Shown here: positions 47,591-58,228 of the stretch, piece after piece | How the letters are laid out: every line of letters starts with the position of its first letter | How positions within the stretch are numbered: position 1 is the stretch's first letter | DNA from: Guyanagaster necrorhizus | Lineage: Eukaryota > Basidiomycota > Agaricomycetes > Agaricales > Physalacriaceae | Length of the DNA: 64,000 bases | Reading direction: 5' to 3' | Assembly: GCF_019112545.1 (NCBI RefSeq) | Contig: NW_025064881.1 | Location: 49,045-113,044 of the forward strand | Position numbers and translations under genes: made by a program | The notes under the pieces: generated by a model | What the model saw: the letters and a program-made list of their open reading frames with translations, nothing else | What the model was told of the DNA's origin: nothing | Databases searched by the model: none

Positions 47591-48328
47591 CTATATGTAG
47601 TGCCATCCATCTATGAGTGTATAATCTACCATCGCCTCGCCACTTTCAATAATTCCAGTCAACGTATCAACGCAGCGCTCTCCGAGCTCCGAAACACGTA
47701 ACTTGCTTTCCGCCGTCGCAGCCTTGCCTTCACGTCGTCGCTCCCGATGTACCATCCAATGCATCTCCGACAACGCACCCTGGACGCGACTATCGGTCAG
47801 CAGCGCATGCAACCTCTTACACGCAGCCCTCATTCTCGCATGAAGCATATCCCTCATTTCACACTTCGGAAGACACAAGAGCAAATCCTTCCGATATTTG
47901 TGCACAGAACGATGATACGCCCAGTGCCGAGCATTCCACCAGAAGAATGTCTCCACCGGAAATTCAACCATTCCCGCGAGGTAAAGACCGCAAAAGTAGT
48001 TAACCGTCGGGGTGTAATCATCCAAGTCGACGCGATGGAAGTAGTTGGTATCATACATTTTGAGAGCCACGGCAGTCCAACAGTTCTTGACGAATTCAAG
48101 ACTGTCCTTCCCGTCTTCAGTTTTCCGATAAGGAGATTCTTCTTCTATCTTTGAACGCAAGATATCCCGGAATCGCTCGCGATATCCATGTCCGATGACC
48201 AACGCGCACAGAATGGCGTTTACTAATCGCCCACAAAATAAATCAACACGCGCTGACAGCTGTACGAGCGCGGGGTTACTTACGGAAAACAAACACGCGG
48301 AAAGCGCCGACCTTTCTTCCGCTGGCAT
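47591..48328 (-). CDS. hypothetical protein
   Basis: An open frame of about 245 residues runs from the first ATG (48326-48328). It is rich in Arg, Glu and aromatic residues ('NCWTAVALKMYDTNYFHRVD', 'ETFFWWNARHWAYHRSVHKY') with a helical C-terminal part. I do not recognise the family. The length of the frame, its non-repetitive composition and the absence of an equally long antisense frame support a real gene. A possible GTAAGT inside the frame near 48287 has no suitable acceptor in phase. Confidence 0.5.
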   Translation of the reverse strand: MPAEERSALSACLFSVSNPALVQLSARVDLFCGRLVNAILCALVIGHGYRERFRDILRSKIEEESPYRKTEDGKDSLEFVKNCWTAVALKMYDTNYFHRVDLDDYTPTVNYFCGLYLAGMVEFPVETFFWWNARHWAYHRSVHKYRKDLLLCLPKCEMRDMLHARMRAACKRLHALLTDSRVQGALSEMHWMVHRERRREGKAATAESKLRVSELGERCVDTLTGIIESGEAMVDYTLIDGWHYI

Positions 48329-50244
48329 CGTTACTGATCCGTGCGCTTCGCCACAGCGTACAGCTACTACTCCAATGCAGCCGGGAACGTGAAGGAAACG
48401 CACGCCTAGCCGAAAAGGCGAGTCGACGCTTAACGAGAGAATCAGGCATGACCACAGCAGATTCGGATCCCAAAGTCCGGCCTAGGACGCTGCGGAACAG
48501 TGGTAGACGCCAAACGTACGGCCGCATACGACTTGGACAGATACCCAGTGCAAGATGGGGTTGAAGAGGGATATATATGCAGACGGCGTCGTGCGTATGG
48601 AGGGAAAGAAAAAAAAAAGCAGTCGACAAGATCAGTCGATCGAGGTCGTTTATCAGCGTTGCTGTTCGCGGTTCGTGCTAAGCGCTTCGTCGGTTCCAGT
48701 ATGTTCCTCTCAGGCGCTAGTAGTGGTAGATCTGGGTGGCAACCATGAAAGACAGAGAACTAGTAGCGGTTGCCCGTCAAGAAGGATGGTTGAACCCGGG
48801 CCGGTCAGCCGATGATACTGATCTTTGCGCAGCCAATTTCGAATTTCTTGCCACTGTCGTTGGCAGCGTCACAACCATCTAGCAGCATGTGAAATGTTTC
48901 AGTTCTCAGTTATAGATCTAGGGGAAAGTATCAAGGGTGTTATCGCAATAGGATATAGTGTCGGACCTGTTTTTTGGCGGCGCAGATGGAAGGTAATTTT
49001 TTTTTTCTTTAACTCTACAGCCTGGTGGGATGTATCTTACTTCGATTTATTCCAGACTCTTTTCGTCGCAACTACAATCGTCCTTACACCCGAAGGTGGC
49101 ATCCGAAGATAAATTCCGAACGCTAAGGATCTCACGCGCTGCTAAAGAAGCTTTCAGAAAACTGCTTTCCAGACGACGGAGTTATGGTGTCACTTTCCCC
49201 CTAGTCACCTCCTGTCGTGCTTGGGTTTTCCTGCTTGCCTTTCTCTCCTGTATCTGGGAATGGGAAGGGTGCATGTCTCCCGATCGTTCCAACTATGTCT
49301 TCCACTTCCACATGCTCTCATTTTCATCGCCGTATCTCAAGTCAGTGATTTCTGTTGCGGTACTAGAGCAGGTATGGCTTACTCAGATGCACCTCATAAT
49401 GGATCTTTGTCATTGTACTACTTGCCACAGTGCCTCCAAAAAGCCGCCCTCGCCTGCTCACCAATCCATTCTGGTATGCATGTAGTTTCCTCTTTAACCT
49501 CTACCAGTGAATCTGTCTTCGATTAGGAATGTTCCTCAGACCATACCTCTTCTTGTCGGTCAATTAGCTGCTTGCTTGCTTTGTCGCGGTGATCCCTCTA
49601 TACCATCGCCTTCCCCAGCAAGAATACTTACTTTTAGACAGGGTATCATAATCCGTCGCATGGGCAAGTACAAGGCACGTCTTTCCCATACCCCGCTGAT
49701 CTGCCATTCTTTATAATATCATTCATTCGGGCTGTTCCATCTCGGCCGTTGGATGGGATTATCACATCTAGGTCAAAAAAAGTGTAGGTGTTGGACAGGT
49801 GCGTCCTGCACAATAACACAGAAGGCTTACTCTTTCAAGACATTGCAGCCGACCGCAATTGCAGCTCCGGCAGGCGTTCCTCGGGGGGACATGTCTGTCG
49901 TAACTGCACATCTGTTAAGAATACGAGTAGCCAAGCTAATAATATACGAGCATATGAATACTCGACGAAAAAGCCCGATCTGAAGTGAGGATGTCCGAAG
50001 TCGAGTTCCGATTACCAAGAGGGATCCGTGAGTTGCTAAGCAGCGCTAAGCGTAGGCTGTGGGCTCCTGTATCTCTTCTCCATGTGGCTCACCTTTATTC
50101 GAACTTGAAGCAACAACGCTCTGGGAAAATGCTTTCTCTTTCCGACACGATGATTTCTAAGATTGTCGATGATCCTGCTTATCGTTCCAAGCCTACAGAG
50201 GAGAGCGGACTCTCTGATAGTATGGTGTGTGTCATACGGGCTGG
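48329..50244. other. stretch without recognisable gene
   Basis: Plus-strand frames at 49030-49485 and 49221-49526 overlap each other and lack motifs; 48500-48815 is shadow-like. The arm B duplication starts near the right edge. Nothing else was supported. Confidence 0.35.
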
Positions 50245-50955
50245 ACCAGATCTTCCTCTTCTGTTGGCTTCGGTGCTGAGCGGTCAAATAGGTTTTGAAT
50301 GGCATCTACATCTTTACGAAATAATAAATAGCTGATGATTGATTCCCCTTCTCTTGTTGAGAGAATTGATCGTTGACATACCCCGGAACTTGTTTCGTAT
50401 GTACTTGATGGGACATTGATAGTTCGTTCTCCTTGCGGCCTCGTTGAACGATAGTACTTCATTTCTTGAAGGTTCTTCAGATTTATACCACTGGAGCTAT
50501 CTAAATAATTTTGTATTCCATGAATATGACACCTGTAAGGTCTATCCTCGTTGTCTTGTCCTGCTCATTTCTGCACAGTACTAGTGTCGTAGGTTGCTCA
50601 CGAAGCAGTTGTTTTTACGGATGGTGCGCAAAACATCTGGATGATGACCCCGAAGCAGAAAATAGGGGTTGCGATGCTTCTTGCTAGGACGTCCGTCACA
50701 TTGACTTATAATGATTCCTTTAAAAGGCTACCGTGCTGCGACTCCCCTCCGCTGTGTCGCTGATACTATTTGCACTGCCCACGACTGCTGCTTTTGGACA
50801 GCCGGCCCTCAAGTTTGAAAGTCTCGTGATGTGCTCCCAACGATCTGCCATCCTTTTCTGAACCATCCACTTTGACAGAGGTCGCATTGAGAAACTACTC
50901 AAAGGTAAGACATTCTGAGCTCGTATTAACTATATATATCTTATCAACGTTCTAG

Positions 50956-52539
50956 ATGCCAGGTGGGAATAATTCAGAAGCGTCTCCCATCAAATTTCCC
51001 TCCATCGAGCTCGCAGCTTTTCGAATGGATGAATTGCTCAAGTCGAACAATCCTCCGCTTGAAGCCGAGCGTGTTCAGCTGGAAGGCGTTATAGGTGCAG
51101 GCCATGGGTTTTTAGCCGGACTACAGGAACGGATAACGCAGACACGGGCTGCGCCTGAGGCGCTTTTGGATGAGGAGAGACGCGTCGAGCGCCTGATTGG
51201 GTCCTGCAAGACAATCCTTTGCCCCGTCCGTATGATCCCAGAGGACATCATACGCGAAATCTTCTTGACATACCACTTCGAAGCTGTAATTGAAAGGCAA
51301 GGGAGGGAGTCATTGAATGGGCAGTTCGTGCCGTTGGTTCTTTCCCAGGTCTGCAGAGATTGGAGGAGGATCACACTGTCGACATCCCTGCTTTGGTCAT
51401 TCATTACGCTGGATTTCGAACTATACGAGAATGAGCAGGCGTGCCAGAATCTTCTTCAGATGTACCTTCAACGGTCTGCGATGCACGATATTACGCTATC
51501 TATCTACAGTTCGAGGGACCTTCCAAAGATCCATCTCATACCTGTTCTTCTCTTGAGCGCGCCACGGTGGATCGATGTTTCAATGACCATCCCTTATGAC
51601 TTTCTACATGCTTTCTCCACCGCCAGAGGCTCCCTTCACCGCTTGAATCATCTTTCCATCAAATTCATAAATGACGATCCTTTTCCCGTGCATTTGGCGA
51701 AGCCTAGATTTGACGCCTTCGAGTACGCTCCGCTGCTTCACAGCCTCACTCTACGACGAGCACACACTGTTTTCAAACGGATTGACTTACCATGGTCACA
51801 ACTCACTGAGTACACTGGGCATGATCGGACAGTCACCTATATTAATATTTTGAAGCTCGCGACAGACATCGACAGTGCTTTGCTGCAATGCTATGATGGT
51901 CCGGAGTTTCATGTGATACACTCTCCTTCGTCTCATCGGCGCCTTCGTATCCTTCATGTGCACGAAACCTACCAGAATCGAGATATGAGGAACTTTGGTT
52001 TCTCGTCGGTGGGAGGACTCATTTATCTTCTTTCGCATGTAGAATTTCCTGCTCTGGAGTCTCTGAGTATGGTATATGAGCATCTGGATCGCATCCGGGT
52101 TCCCAGGTCTCTACTTGGCTCGACAGTACGCAACTTGAAATCTTTTTCCATCCAAACCGAATCCCCCCTGTCTGCTGAAACGCAGGCTGATTTAATCTGT
52201 CTTCTGAAAACAACGATATCCCTTTCCAGCTTATCGGTGTCCCGTCGGTTGCTGCCTCCCAACGCTGAACTTATCCTGGGGCTCAATGCGGATATCCACC
52301 CAGATGTCGTTCCGAGACTCACCTCGCTAGCTTTCGAGTTCCTCGATGAGGAGCCGGTTTTGTCGCCTTCTTTCGTTGACATGGTCCGGTCTCGGAGGCA
52401 TGCTGTGGGCAGACATGCGGTGTTGCAAACACTGCGTCTGTCTAAACCTTTTGTTATGCCGCCATCTGCTACTGAGGTAGCTGCACATTGGAAGGAGATA
52501 TGTGATGAAGGCTTTGTCGCATATAAAGGGGAAGAGTAG
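50956..52539 (+). CDS. F-box protein, arm B copy
   Basis: A 527-residue single-exon frame homologous over its full length to the arm A gene (551 residues). The F-box region 'CPVRMIPEDIIREIFLTYHF' is closer to the consensus than in copy A. 'PLVLSQVCRDWRRITLST' and the leucine-rich C-terminal part follow. The frame is intact, starts at the ATG directly after the conserved 51-bp 5'-UTR intron (50905-50955), and ends 'YKGEE' by an earlier stop. Inferred role: SCF substrate receptor. It is the closest CpG-rich relative of the decayed copy at 58.2 kb. Confidence 0.85.
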   Translation: MPGGNNSEASPIKFPSIELAAFRMDELLKSNNPPLEAERVQLEGVIGAGHGFLAGLQERITQTRAAPEALLDEERRVERLIGSCKTILCPVRMIPEDIIREIFLTYHFEAVIERQGRESLNGQFVPLVLSQVCRDWRRITLSTSLLWSFITLDFELYENEQACQNLLQMYLQRSAMHDITLSIYSSRDLPKIHLIPVLLLSAPRWIDVSMTIPYDFLHAFSTARGSLHRLNHLSIKFINDDPFPVHLAKPRFDAFEYAPLLHSLTLRRAHTVFKRIDLPWSQLTEYTGHDRTVTYINILKLATDIDSALLQCYDGPEFHVIHSPSSHRRLRILHVHETYQNRDMRNFGFSSVGGLIYLLSHVEFPALESLSMVYEHLDRIRVPRSLLGSTVRNLKSFSIQTESPLSAETQADLICLLKTTISLSSLSVSRRLLPPNAELILGLNADIHPDVVPRLTSLAFEFLDEEPVLSPSFVDMVRSRRHAVGRHAVLQTLRLSKPFVMPPSATEVAAHWKEICDEGFVAYKGEE

Positions 52540-53282
52540 CAGTCTACGTACGATTTGAAGGCGTTTACAGTAACAGATTAAAGAGTACAATTGTAGTAAA
52601 CTTTGTGTATTTATAGGTAGACATCAGAACGAGATGTGTAACATTAGCGTACTACGAAGCACAAGGACATGAGAACTCTGAAAGAACTTGTTGCGGCTCT
52701 TGCCGGAAATGCGGGGAGAATATTTCAAAGTCCGAATCCACATCGGCCCCGTGCCATCCATGGATCTCCATTACTACCATCACTGTCTGCTCTGCAGTAC
52801 GACAGACTGTCAGTGCCCGGTGAGTCGATTCCAGGAATTCTGCATTAGAACTCTTACTTATAGTCTATATACAGAAACTATGCTGTACTTGGTCTATTTG
52901 AACGGCAGCGGCGGGCCAAGCTAAGAAGAGTCGACATGAAGGATCGGTCGTCTGTCCCACTTTGTTACTATTCACTGTGGCGATGTGGAGTTAAATGAAT
53001 GGTTTAATGGGTAGAGAACGAATCGGATGCCCTGTGAGCAATTCGTTCCCGTCTAGTCCGTTTACAATCTGACTATTCCGTTCGATACAGCTTGTTAAAG
53101 GCAATTTGATTGCTTAGTGCTGAGAATATGTTTGTTATTTGTGATTCATCGTGAGTGATATTTGAAACTGCGTTTTAATAACGAAGGAGTCCAATAGTGG
53201 AAGGGATCGTTAGGCGAAAAGACCAGCGGGTACGTGATTATGAAGGCTGTGGTGAAGTCGGCACTCATCCGTGGTAGTAGTA
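52540..53282. repeat. noncoding segment, inverted copy
   Basis: Homologous to 26350-27167 in reverse complement and to 17080-17860. No gene was seen. Confidence 0.5.
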
Positions 53283-53560
53283 CTACACTTTCCCCGACAA
53301 CCGGCTTCCCTCTTCGACAGACGACGTATTCGTGCTCTCTCCCATACCATTCACCGGATCGATGTCGCCCGTCTGTGCCTCTTTAGCAGGCGTTAGCTCT
53401 ATCTCAGCACTCAGCGGTGCTTTCTTTTCGTCGCCATACGCAGACACGTCAGTTTGAAGTTGCCCTTCATGTCCATCCCACGCCAATTCCCAGCGCCGCA
53501 TCCTAGCCCTCAGCTTTTGGAACTTCAGTGTCTCACCACAGTATTCGTTGGCTCTAATGA
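53283..53560 (-). pseudogene. small membrane protein, arm B copy lacking the membrane helix
   Basis: The tail is readable ('RRWELAWDGHEGQL' to 'SSVEEGSRLSG') and contains 25 extra codons relative to arm A. The N-terminus and transmembrane helix are removed by a deletion of about 400 bases, whose junction near 53520-53540 joins the basic stretch directly to upstream noncoding sequence. There is no plausible start for a membrane form. Confidence 0.55.
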
Positions 53561-53845
53561 GACGATCTGCGATACCGAATTTATGTGGCCCTCATTTCAC
53601 CGCAGATTACGCTGACATCGTGTTCGCACTCGAGAATAGCATCGATGTGCAATGGCAGAGCGGTTTGTGCGGTGGTGACGTAGTATTGGGAAAAAAGACT
53701 GATGCTGCATGTGTGACGTGCAGAGCCCTCTCTTCTGCATCCGTGTTTCATGGGTTAGCTTGTAATGCGCAAACAGAACTTGTCGGCGCGGGTAGCATAG
53801 TGGGAGATATCAAACAATTCGGGAATATGACAGCAACACTGGGAG

Positions 53846-53882
53846 TGTAACCCTAACCCTAATTTTCCCTAGGGTTAAGGGT
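53846..53882 (-). repeat. telomere-like inverted motif, copy 3
   Basis: TAACCCTAACCCTAA followed by CCCTAGGGTTAAGGG; the reverse complement matches the elements at 15990-16028 and 25436-25470 with the same flanks. It is two to three telomere-type units long, far from a telomere. Confidence 0.6.
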
Positions 53883-54100
53883 CATCGTAGCCGATAGCTG
53901 AGCAGTGTTGCTCTCGATGGTTGTCACCCTTTTATGCACTGGCACCCAGACTAGGCCAAAAAGATGTAAGCTCTTCTAGAGGTAGTCCATTGTCTTTGTC
54001 TGTTGCGTATAACTGATACAACTTTGATAGTATATATGAGTCTCCAGCTCTTGCTCCAAAAATGATATCCCAACGGCCGCATAGGCGCGACCTACGCCCC

Positions 54101-54859
54101 CTATGCAACAAGTAGTTCCCAGGTGTCGCCTCCTATGGCGCGGAGTCCTATAAATTGTGTCTTTCCCCTCAAGTACATCAGTCTGGGCCGCTGGACCACT
54201 TCTCGTTGGTCGCAGCCTCGCATACTTCGACGACCGTCAAAAGGCGCATCGTCATGACTTTCCAGGAAAGGTGACGATGTTGACGTCTGCAGGGTGTCGC
54301 GTATGTGCAGAGCATACCATATCGTCTCAACAACATCGGCGACCGTGACCCATTCTCGATCGCCCGACCTCCGTATGACTATGGGCCATGGAAGCTTTTG
54401 GTGGATGATGGCCAGTGACGGAAGAGGCGGGTTGGTCGCCGCCTCATTCACGCAGCCCTCATAACCAAGAACGCGTACACTCGTCAGGCTGTGAGCGAAG
54501 TCGAGCTCCATCACCATCTCCCCTCGGCTCGGGCGCAACAGTGGATGGACCACTGTCGGGATATCGCTTTCTATTTGAGATGGCAGCGGGATGTGACGAT
54601 GGCGCGGTTTACTGAGGATGGTCGGCGAGGGCGGCGCAATATATTCGCGTACAGATCGCGGATATGACGCCCCGGGACTGGATACATAATGGCGGTGAAC
54701 ATGGACCGGCGTGGTTAGATGCGCGTTGCTATAGACAGGAATAACGCGAGACGCTCTCGACAGGGTGTAGAACGCCGTTGGTGGTAGCGAATACGGTTCT
54801 GGCGACTCCATACTCTGCTGCGTTGTCATCGCTGCCACGTCTCGTCGTTGGACATGCAT
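54101..54859 (-). CDS. DUF6699 domain protein, copy B
   Basis: 252 residues, same length as copy A (24471-25229) with about 25 substitutions and no indels. The core 'LPWPIVIRRSGDREWVTVAD' is kept. Substitutions are denser in the disordered N-terminal third. The TATA box (55041-55048) and telomere-like motif (55078-55112) upstream are conserved. Family function is unknown. Confidence 0.75.
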   Translation of the reverse strand: MHVQRRDVAAMTTQQSMESPEPYSLPPTAFYTLSRASRVIPVYSNAHLTTPVHVHRHYVSSPGASYPRSVREYIAPPSPTILSKPRHRHIPLPSQIESDIPTVVHPLLRPSRGEMVMELDFAHSLTSVRVLGYEGCVNEAATNPPLPSLAIIHQKLPWPIVIRRSGDREWVTVADVVETIWYALHIRDTLQTSTSSPFLESHDDAPFDGRRSMRGCDQREVVQRPRLMYLRGKTQFIGLRAIGGDTWELLVA

Positions 54860-55040
54860 CGTTCTTCATCTCGCGGTGAATACTCCTTCATGGAGGTAAT
54901 GCCAGAAGAAAGGCTTACAGATGAACAGAGAGGCTCTGGTTGAATGTGTGGATGTAGGAGAGGGGGCGTGGTATGGTGAGATTTTTCGATGGTGGTGGTT
55001 TGAGGGAGAGGTGTGAGGGCCTGGGGAAGGATGGGACTGC

Positions 55041-55048
55041 TTTTTATA
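55041..55048 (-). promoter_or_regulatory. TATA box of DUF6699 gene B
   Basis: TATAAAAA on the minus strand, same spacing to the start codon as in copy A. Confidence 0.5.
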
Positions 55049-55249
55049 GGGTATGACCCCCCTCCAGACATTGAATGTAAACCTAACCTTACCTTTATTA
55101 TGGTTAGGGTTATCTTTCATCACATGTGTACATATCATTTTTTGTGTCTTTCCAGGGGCTCTTGCTGGCAATTCTGACCTCTTCCTAGGAATGAAATCTC
55201 TTCCTGAGCTGATGTTTCAAGCTGCCATCGTCGCGGCTTGCTATTGAAC

Positions 55250-55775
55250 CATGACTCTGACTTGCATGCAGACAATTAAGCTATTGTTATCATACAAAAC
55301 TGGTACTGTGCCAGAAAACTCGACCTTGTATAGTCCATCTTTATCACTTGAGGCAGACATAGCCGCAGAGGTTGGGATCGTATGTCTAGTCGGTATGCCA
55401 GGTTTTCTTCTTCGTTACCAAAAGGCTAGTTCATACCTTTCTCGTAGACTTCAACTATGGCCTACCAACTACAAGCTCTTGGGTCATTCCGACCATCCAA
55501 ATCGATACCACGACCTGCGTCATGTCTGATCACTTTTAAAGATTTGATGCTTATTATCGATACCAACCCAGGCGGTGAGCTTGTTTGCTTGAGCGACGTC
55601 CAATATGTATGTATTAATTCACACCACACAGGATTGATGGCAGGCAGTTGGGATGTCGATCAAGTCGGCAGTCAGGACAAGTATTGCCAGGATGTCACTG
55701 GCTCCTCTGAAGCTCGAGGTTACGTCCTGTCGCAGGGTTCGGCATTTGGAGACTCTGCTGTTTGGGTGAGTGCTT
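55250..55775 (+). pseudogene. GH16 3' remnant, arm B
   Basis: The plus strand carries the fifth exon (with a stop after 'MSDHF'), a GTGAGC donor and intron, and the last exon ('SWDVDQVGSQDKYCQDVTG', 'GYVLSQGSAFGDSA'). The signal peptide and catalytic exons are absent. Unlike arm A there is no inserted F-box fragment. Confidence 0.65.
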
Positions 55776-55947
55776 ATTTTCTGATCTGTTCGTCTGTGTG
55801 TTGAATGTAGCAAATGGATTCTGAATGGCGTCTACATATTTTGGTGATATAGGGTCCAATCACTGATCGTTAACATATCTCGGACATTAAGGCTCAGGAA
55901 TGGGATACGTTGGAAGTTGGAATCATGACGGGCTACAGTCCACCTAC

Positions 55948-57310
55948 CTAGTCCTTGTACCAGAGGCGCTCACGTTTATGCTTCCCAGCAACAACAGGAG
56001 TCTGACCGCGTCTCCGTGGAAGCAAAAAAAGAAGATCAACATACGTCGACTCTTCACTCAGATTCCCTGTTCGAAAGGTACCAATAAGCGTGGGTGAAAA
56101 TCCCTCCATACCCCCTTTCGGTTTCCACTTCTCTTGCTGTTTGGTATTCCTTGCACGCAGTGAGAACGACATGAGAAGACATATCTGGGCGCCAATCCGT
56201 CGCCGAAATCGATTTGTACGTAGGATAGCGACCAAGGCCACCATCGGCCATGTGGAGCATGCGTTGAAGAGACGCGCGTGGTAGTGGGGGAATAGTACGT
56301 GTACCAGGCTCAGGGAAATGCCGAATGTTGCCACCAGAATGACAACAGTCGAGGATAAAAGTAATTCGGTGGCCCTTGCTTCGAGAGATCTGCTGGAAGA
56401 TAGCGTTGATCTCTCGGTCGCTGATGTCAGGGATTCGTAACCCGCTGGCATCGAAGGTATCTCTGTCAATGGGGCAAATGGTTTCGATGGATCCCTCTAC
56501 TTCAATAGGGCTCCCATCGTCCTCCTCAGAATCGGTGTCGCGGTATAAGGATGCATCTGAGAAGTAGCGCGAACCGTGCCCGGAAAAGTAGATGATGATA
56601 TTGTCACCTGCTTCGATTTGAGGGTTATCAATGAGACCAAGAAGTGTGTTGACAATATTGACACGGGATGGAAAGAAGAGGTCTTCGGACGAGCTGTGTT
56701 CAGAACCAAGAAGTAGCTGTATTCGTTCTTGCGGCACGCCCAAGTCCTCTTTCAGGTATTTCTCCATTGAAGTGGCATCTGATACGCATCCTTGCAATGG
56801 ATACGAATCATACGCGTCGATGCCTATTATCACTGACCAGAATGTTGAGCGCTCCACTTCCAGAGGTGGCTTCCAACCAGCGATTAGCAAGGATATTCCT
56901 GTGGTAAAGAATCCGAATATTGCCTACCTCGATGGTCGAGGGGCCGTCCTGTTTCGCAAGGAAGGATTTGTATCGAAATCTGGGCCTAATGAGATAGAGT
57001 TGTTGGAGACTTTGATATGCCTCAGTGGCAGAGCCGCCTTTCTTGCGCATCGCCCTGGCTCTTGCCTGTTGGAACACCGCCACCGAATCAACATCTGGTG
57101 TTGTTCCACTTGCCATCTCATAATGTATTGCCAGCTGCTTCTCGTACTGCTCGAGCACGCTAATTATATTTCAAGGTAAATCCTGCGCTGGAATTTCAGT
57201 GTTGTCTTGGTCGGCAAGGCGAATACTCACATAATTGTTTTCTGAGGAAAACTTGATAGGCACATTGGCGTGTTCTCTCTGTCGTCCAAGATTATGTGTC
57301 ATCCTATTCG
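55948..57310 (-). pseudogene. C14 caspase-like gene, arm B, broken
   Basis: Homologous to 21496-22864. The catalytic histidine ('YFSGHGSR') and cysteine ('ILDCCHSGG') codons survive. However, a small deletion near 56085 shifts the frame after 'GYGGIFTHA', so the normal C-terminus is read in another frame. Near 57175 a TGA replaces a codon in the N-terminal exon. A protein ending early would lack the last about 40 residues of the p10-like end. It is best treated as a pseudogene. Confidence 0.75.
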
Positions 57311-57400
57311 ATCTGAGTGACGGGGACAACCTTTGAAGAGGGTGAGAACACCTACATATTGGGGGAGGTAGACACTACTCTGCCTGAGGTCATCGGCTCC

Positions 57401-57726
57401 CTCAGTAATTGCTTCGCGTTTACTGTCCTCATTCATTTCGCAAACTGGACCTCTCAGGTCTCCTCAGGAACCCTCGCCGGAATCCATTCTATTCCCTAAC
57501 GTCGATATACATCATTTCTAATTACCCTCGATCATCACACCTCGCCTCGCGCTCGCATACCTGTATTTCGGCATACCTCTAACACTCTCGCGTTGATTAT
57601 ATCATTCCGTCAAAAGGCTAATCATGCTACAACGAAGGGAGTGGGGGGTTGTTTGTGGAAAGGCTTTCGCGCTATGACCCCATTTTGCTGTGTCGCTGAT
57701 AGTATTTGTACTACCTACGACTGGGG
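57401..57726. other. junction between arm B and the third F-box unit
   Basis: From about 57590 the sequence is a direct, diverged copy of the F-box upstream region (compare 50700-50780). The preceding 190 bases are unassigned. Confidence 0.4.
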
Positions 57727-57731
57727 TGCTT

Positions 57732-58064
57732 CGGCAATGCTTCTGTGTGGCGTCTTAAGAATGTTTTTGACATTTCGGTACCGTAGCAACCTTATTCCTC
57801 ATTACTTAGCTGGTGTATATACACATTGGGGGACCTGTAGTACAAGCCCCGGCACATGTCTGTTGAGGAGCCATGTCATGTAATAAAACTTTCTTCTTTG
57901 TCTCTTGATTCTTTGTTTTTCTGGAAATATAGGGCTCCATCATTGACTGTGAACACACCTCGCCGGGACCTTTGTATACATTCCATGGGACCTTCAATTT
58001 CGTTGATATGTCCTGCTGGTGGCGATAACTTGTTCAAGCAGTAAACAAAGCACTTACCAAGTTC
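57732..58064. mobile_element. 333-bp insertion with possible 5-bp target duplication
   Basis: Relative to the two other F-box upstream regions, which run uninterrupted, about 333 bases are inserted here between two TGCTT words (57727-57731 and 58065-58069). The insert has ordinary CpG content, no obvious terminal inverted repeats and no long frame. It could be a solo LTR or a small non-autonomous element. Confidence 0.4.
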
Positions 58065-58228
58065 TGCTTTTGGACAGCCGGCCCTCAAGTTTCAAAGTGG
58101 TGTGATATGCCCCAATGTTCTGCCATCTTTTTCTGAACCATTCATTTTGACCAAGGTCACATTGAGAAACTTCTCAAAGGTAAGACATTCTGAGCTTATA
58201 TTAACTATATATCTTATCAATGTTCTAG

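Larger units (their letters stand above)
50245..57400. repeat. inverted segmental duplication, arm B
   Basis: Reverse complement of 21390-29575: GH16 last-exon end (50245-50335), F-box (+), noncoding stretch, small membrane protein (-), DUF6699 (-), GH16 remnant (+), caspase-like (-). It is about 1 kb shorter than arm A through several deletions. Its right edge lies upstream of the caspase start, and a third F-box copy follows within 0.9 kb. Confidence 0.85.

Noticed and set aside
53548..53850. 100-codon plus-strand frame
   Set aside because: Its counterpart in arm A is not open in the equivalent frame. It is a chance frame in a duplicated noncoding segment.
53846..53882. True telomere or subtelomeric end
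   Set aside because: Only two to three repeat units, flanked on both sides by long homologous gene-bearing sequence.
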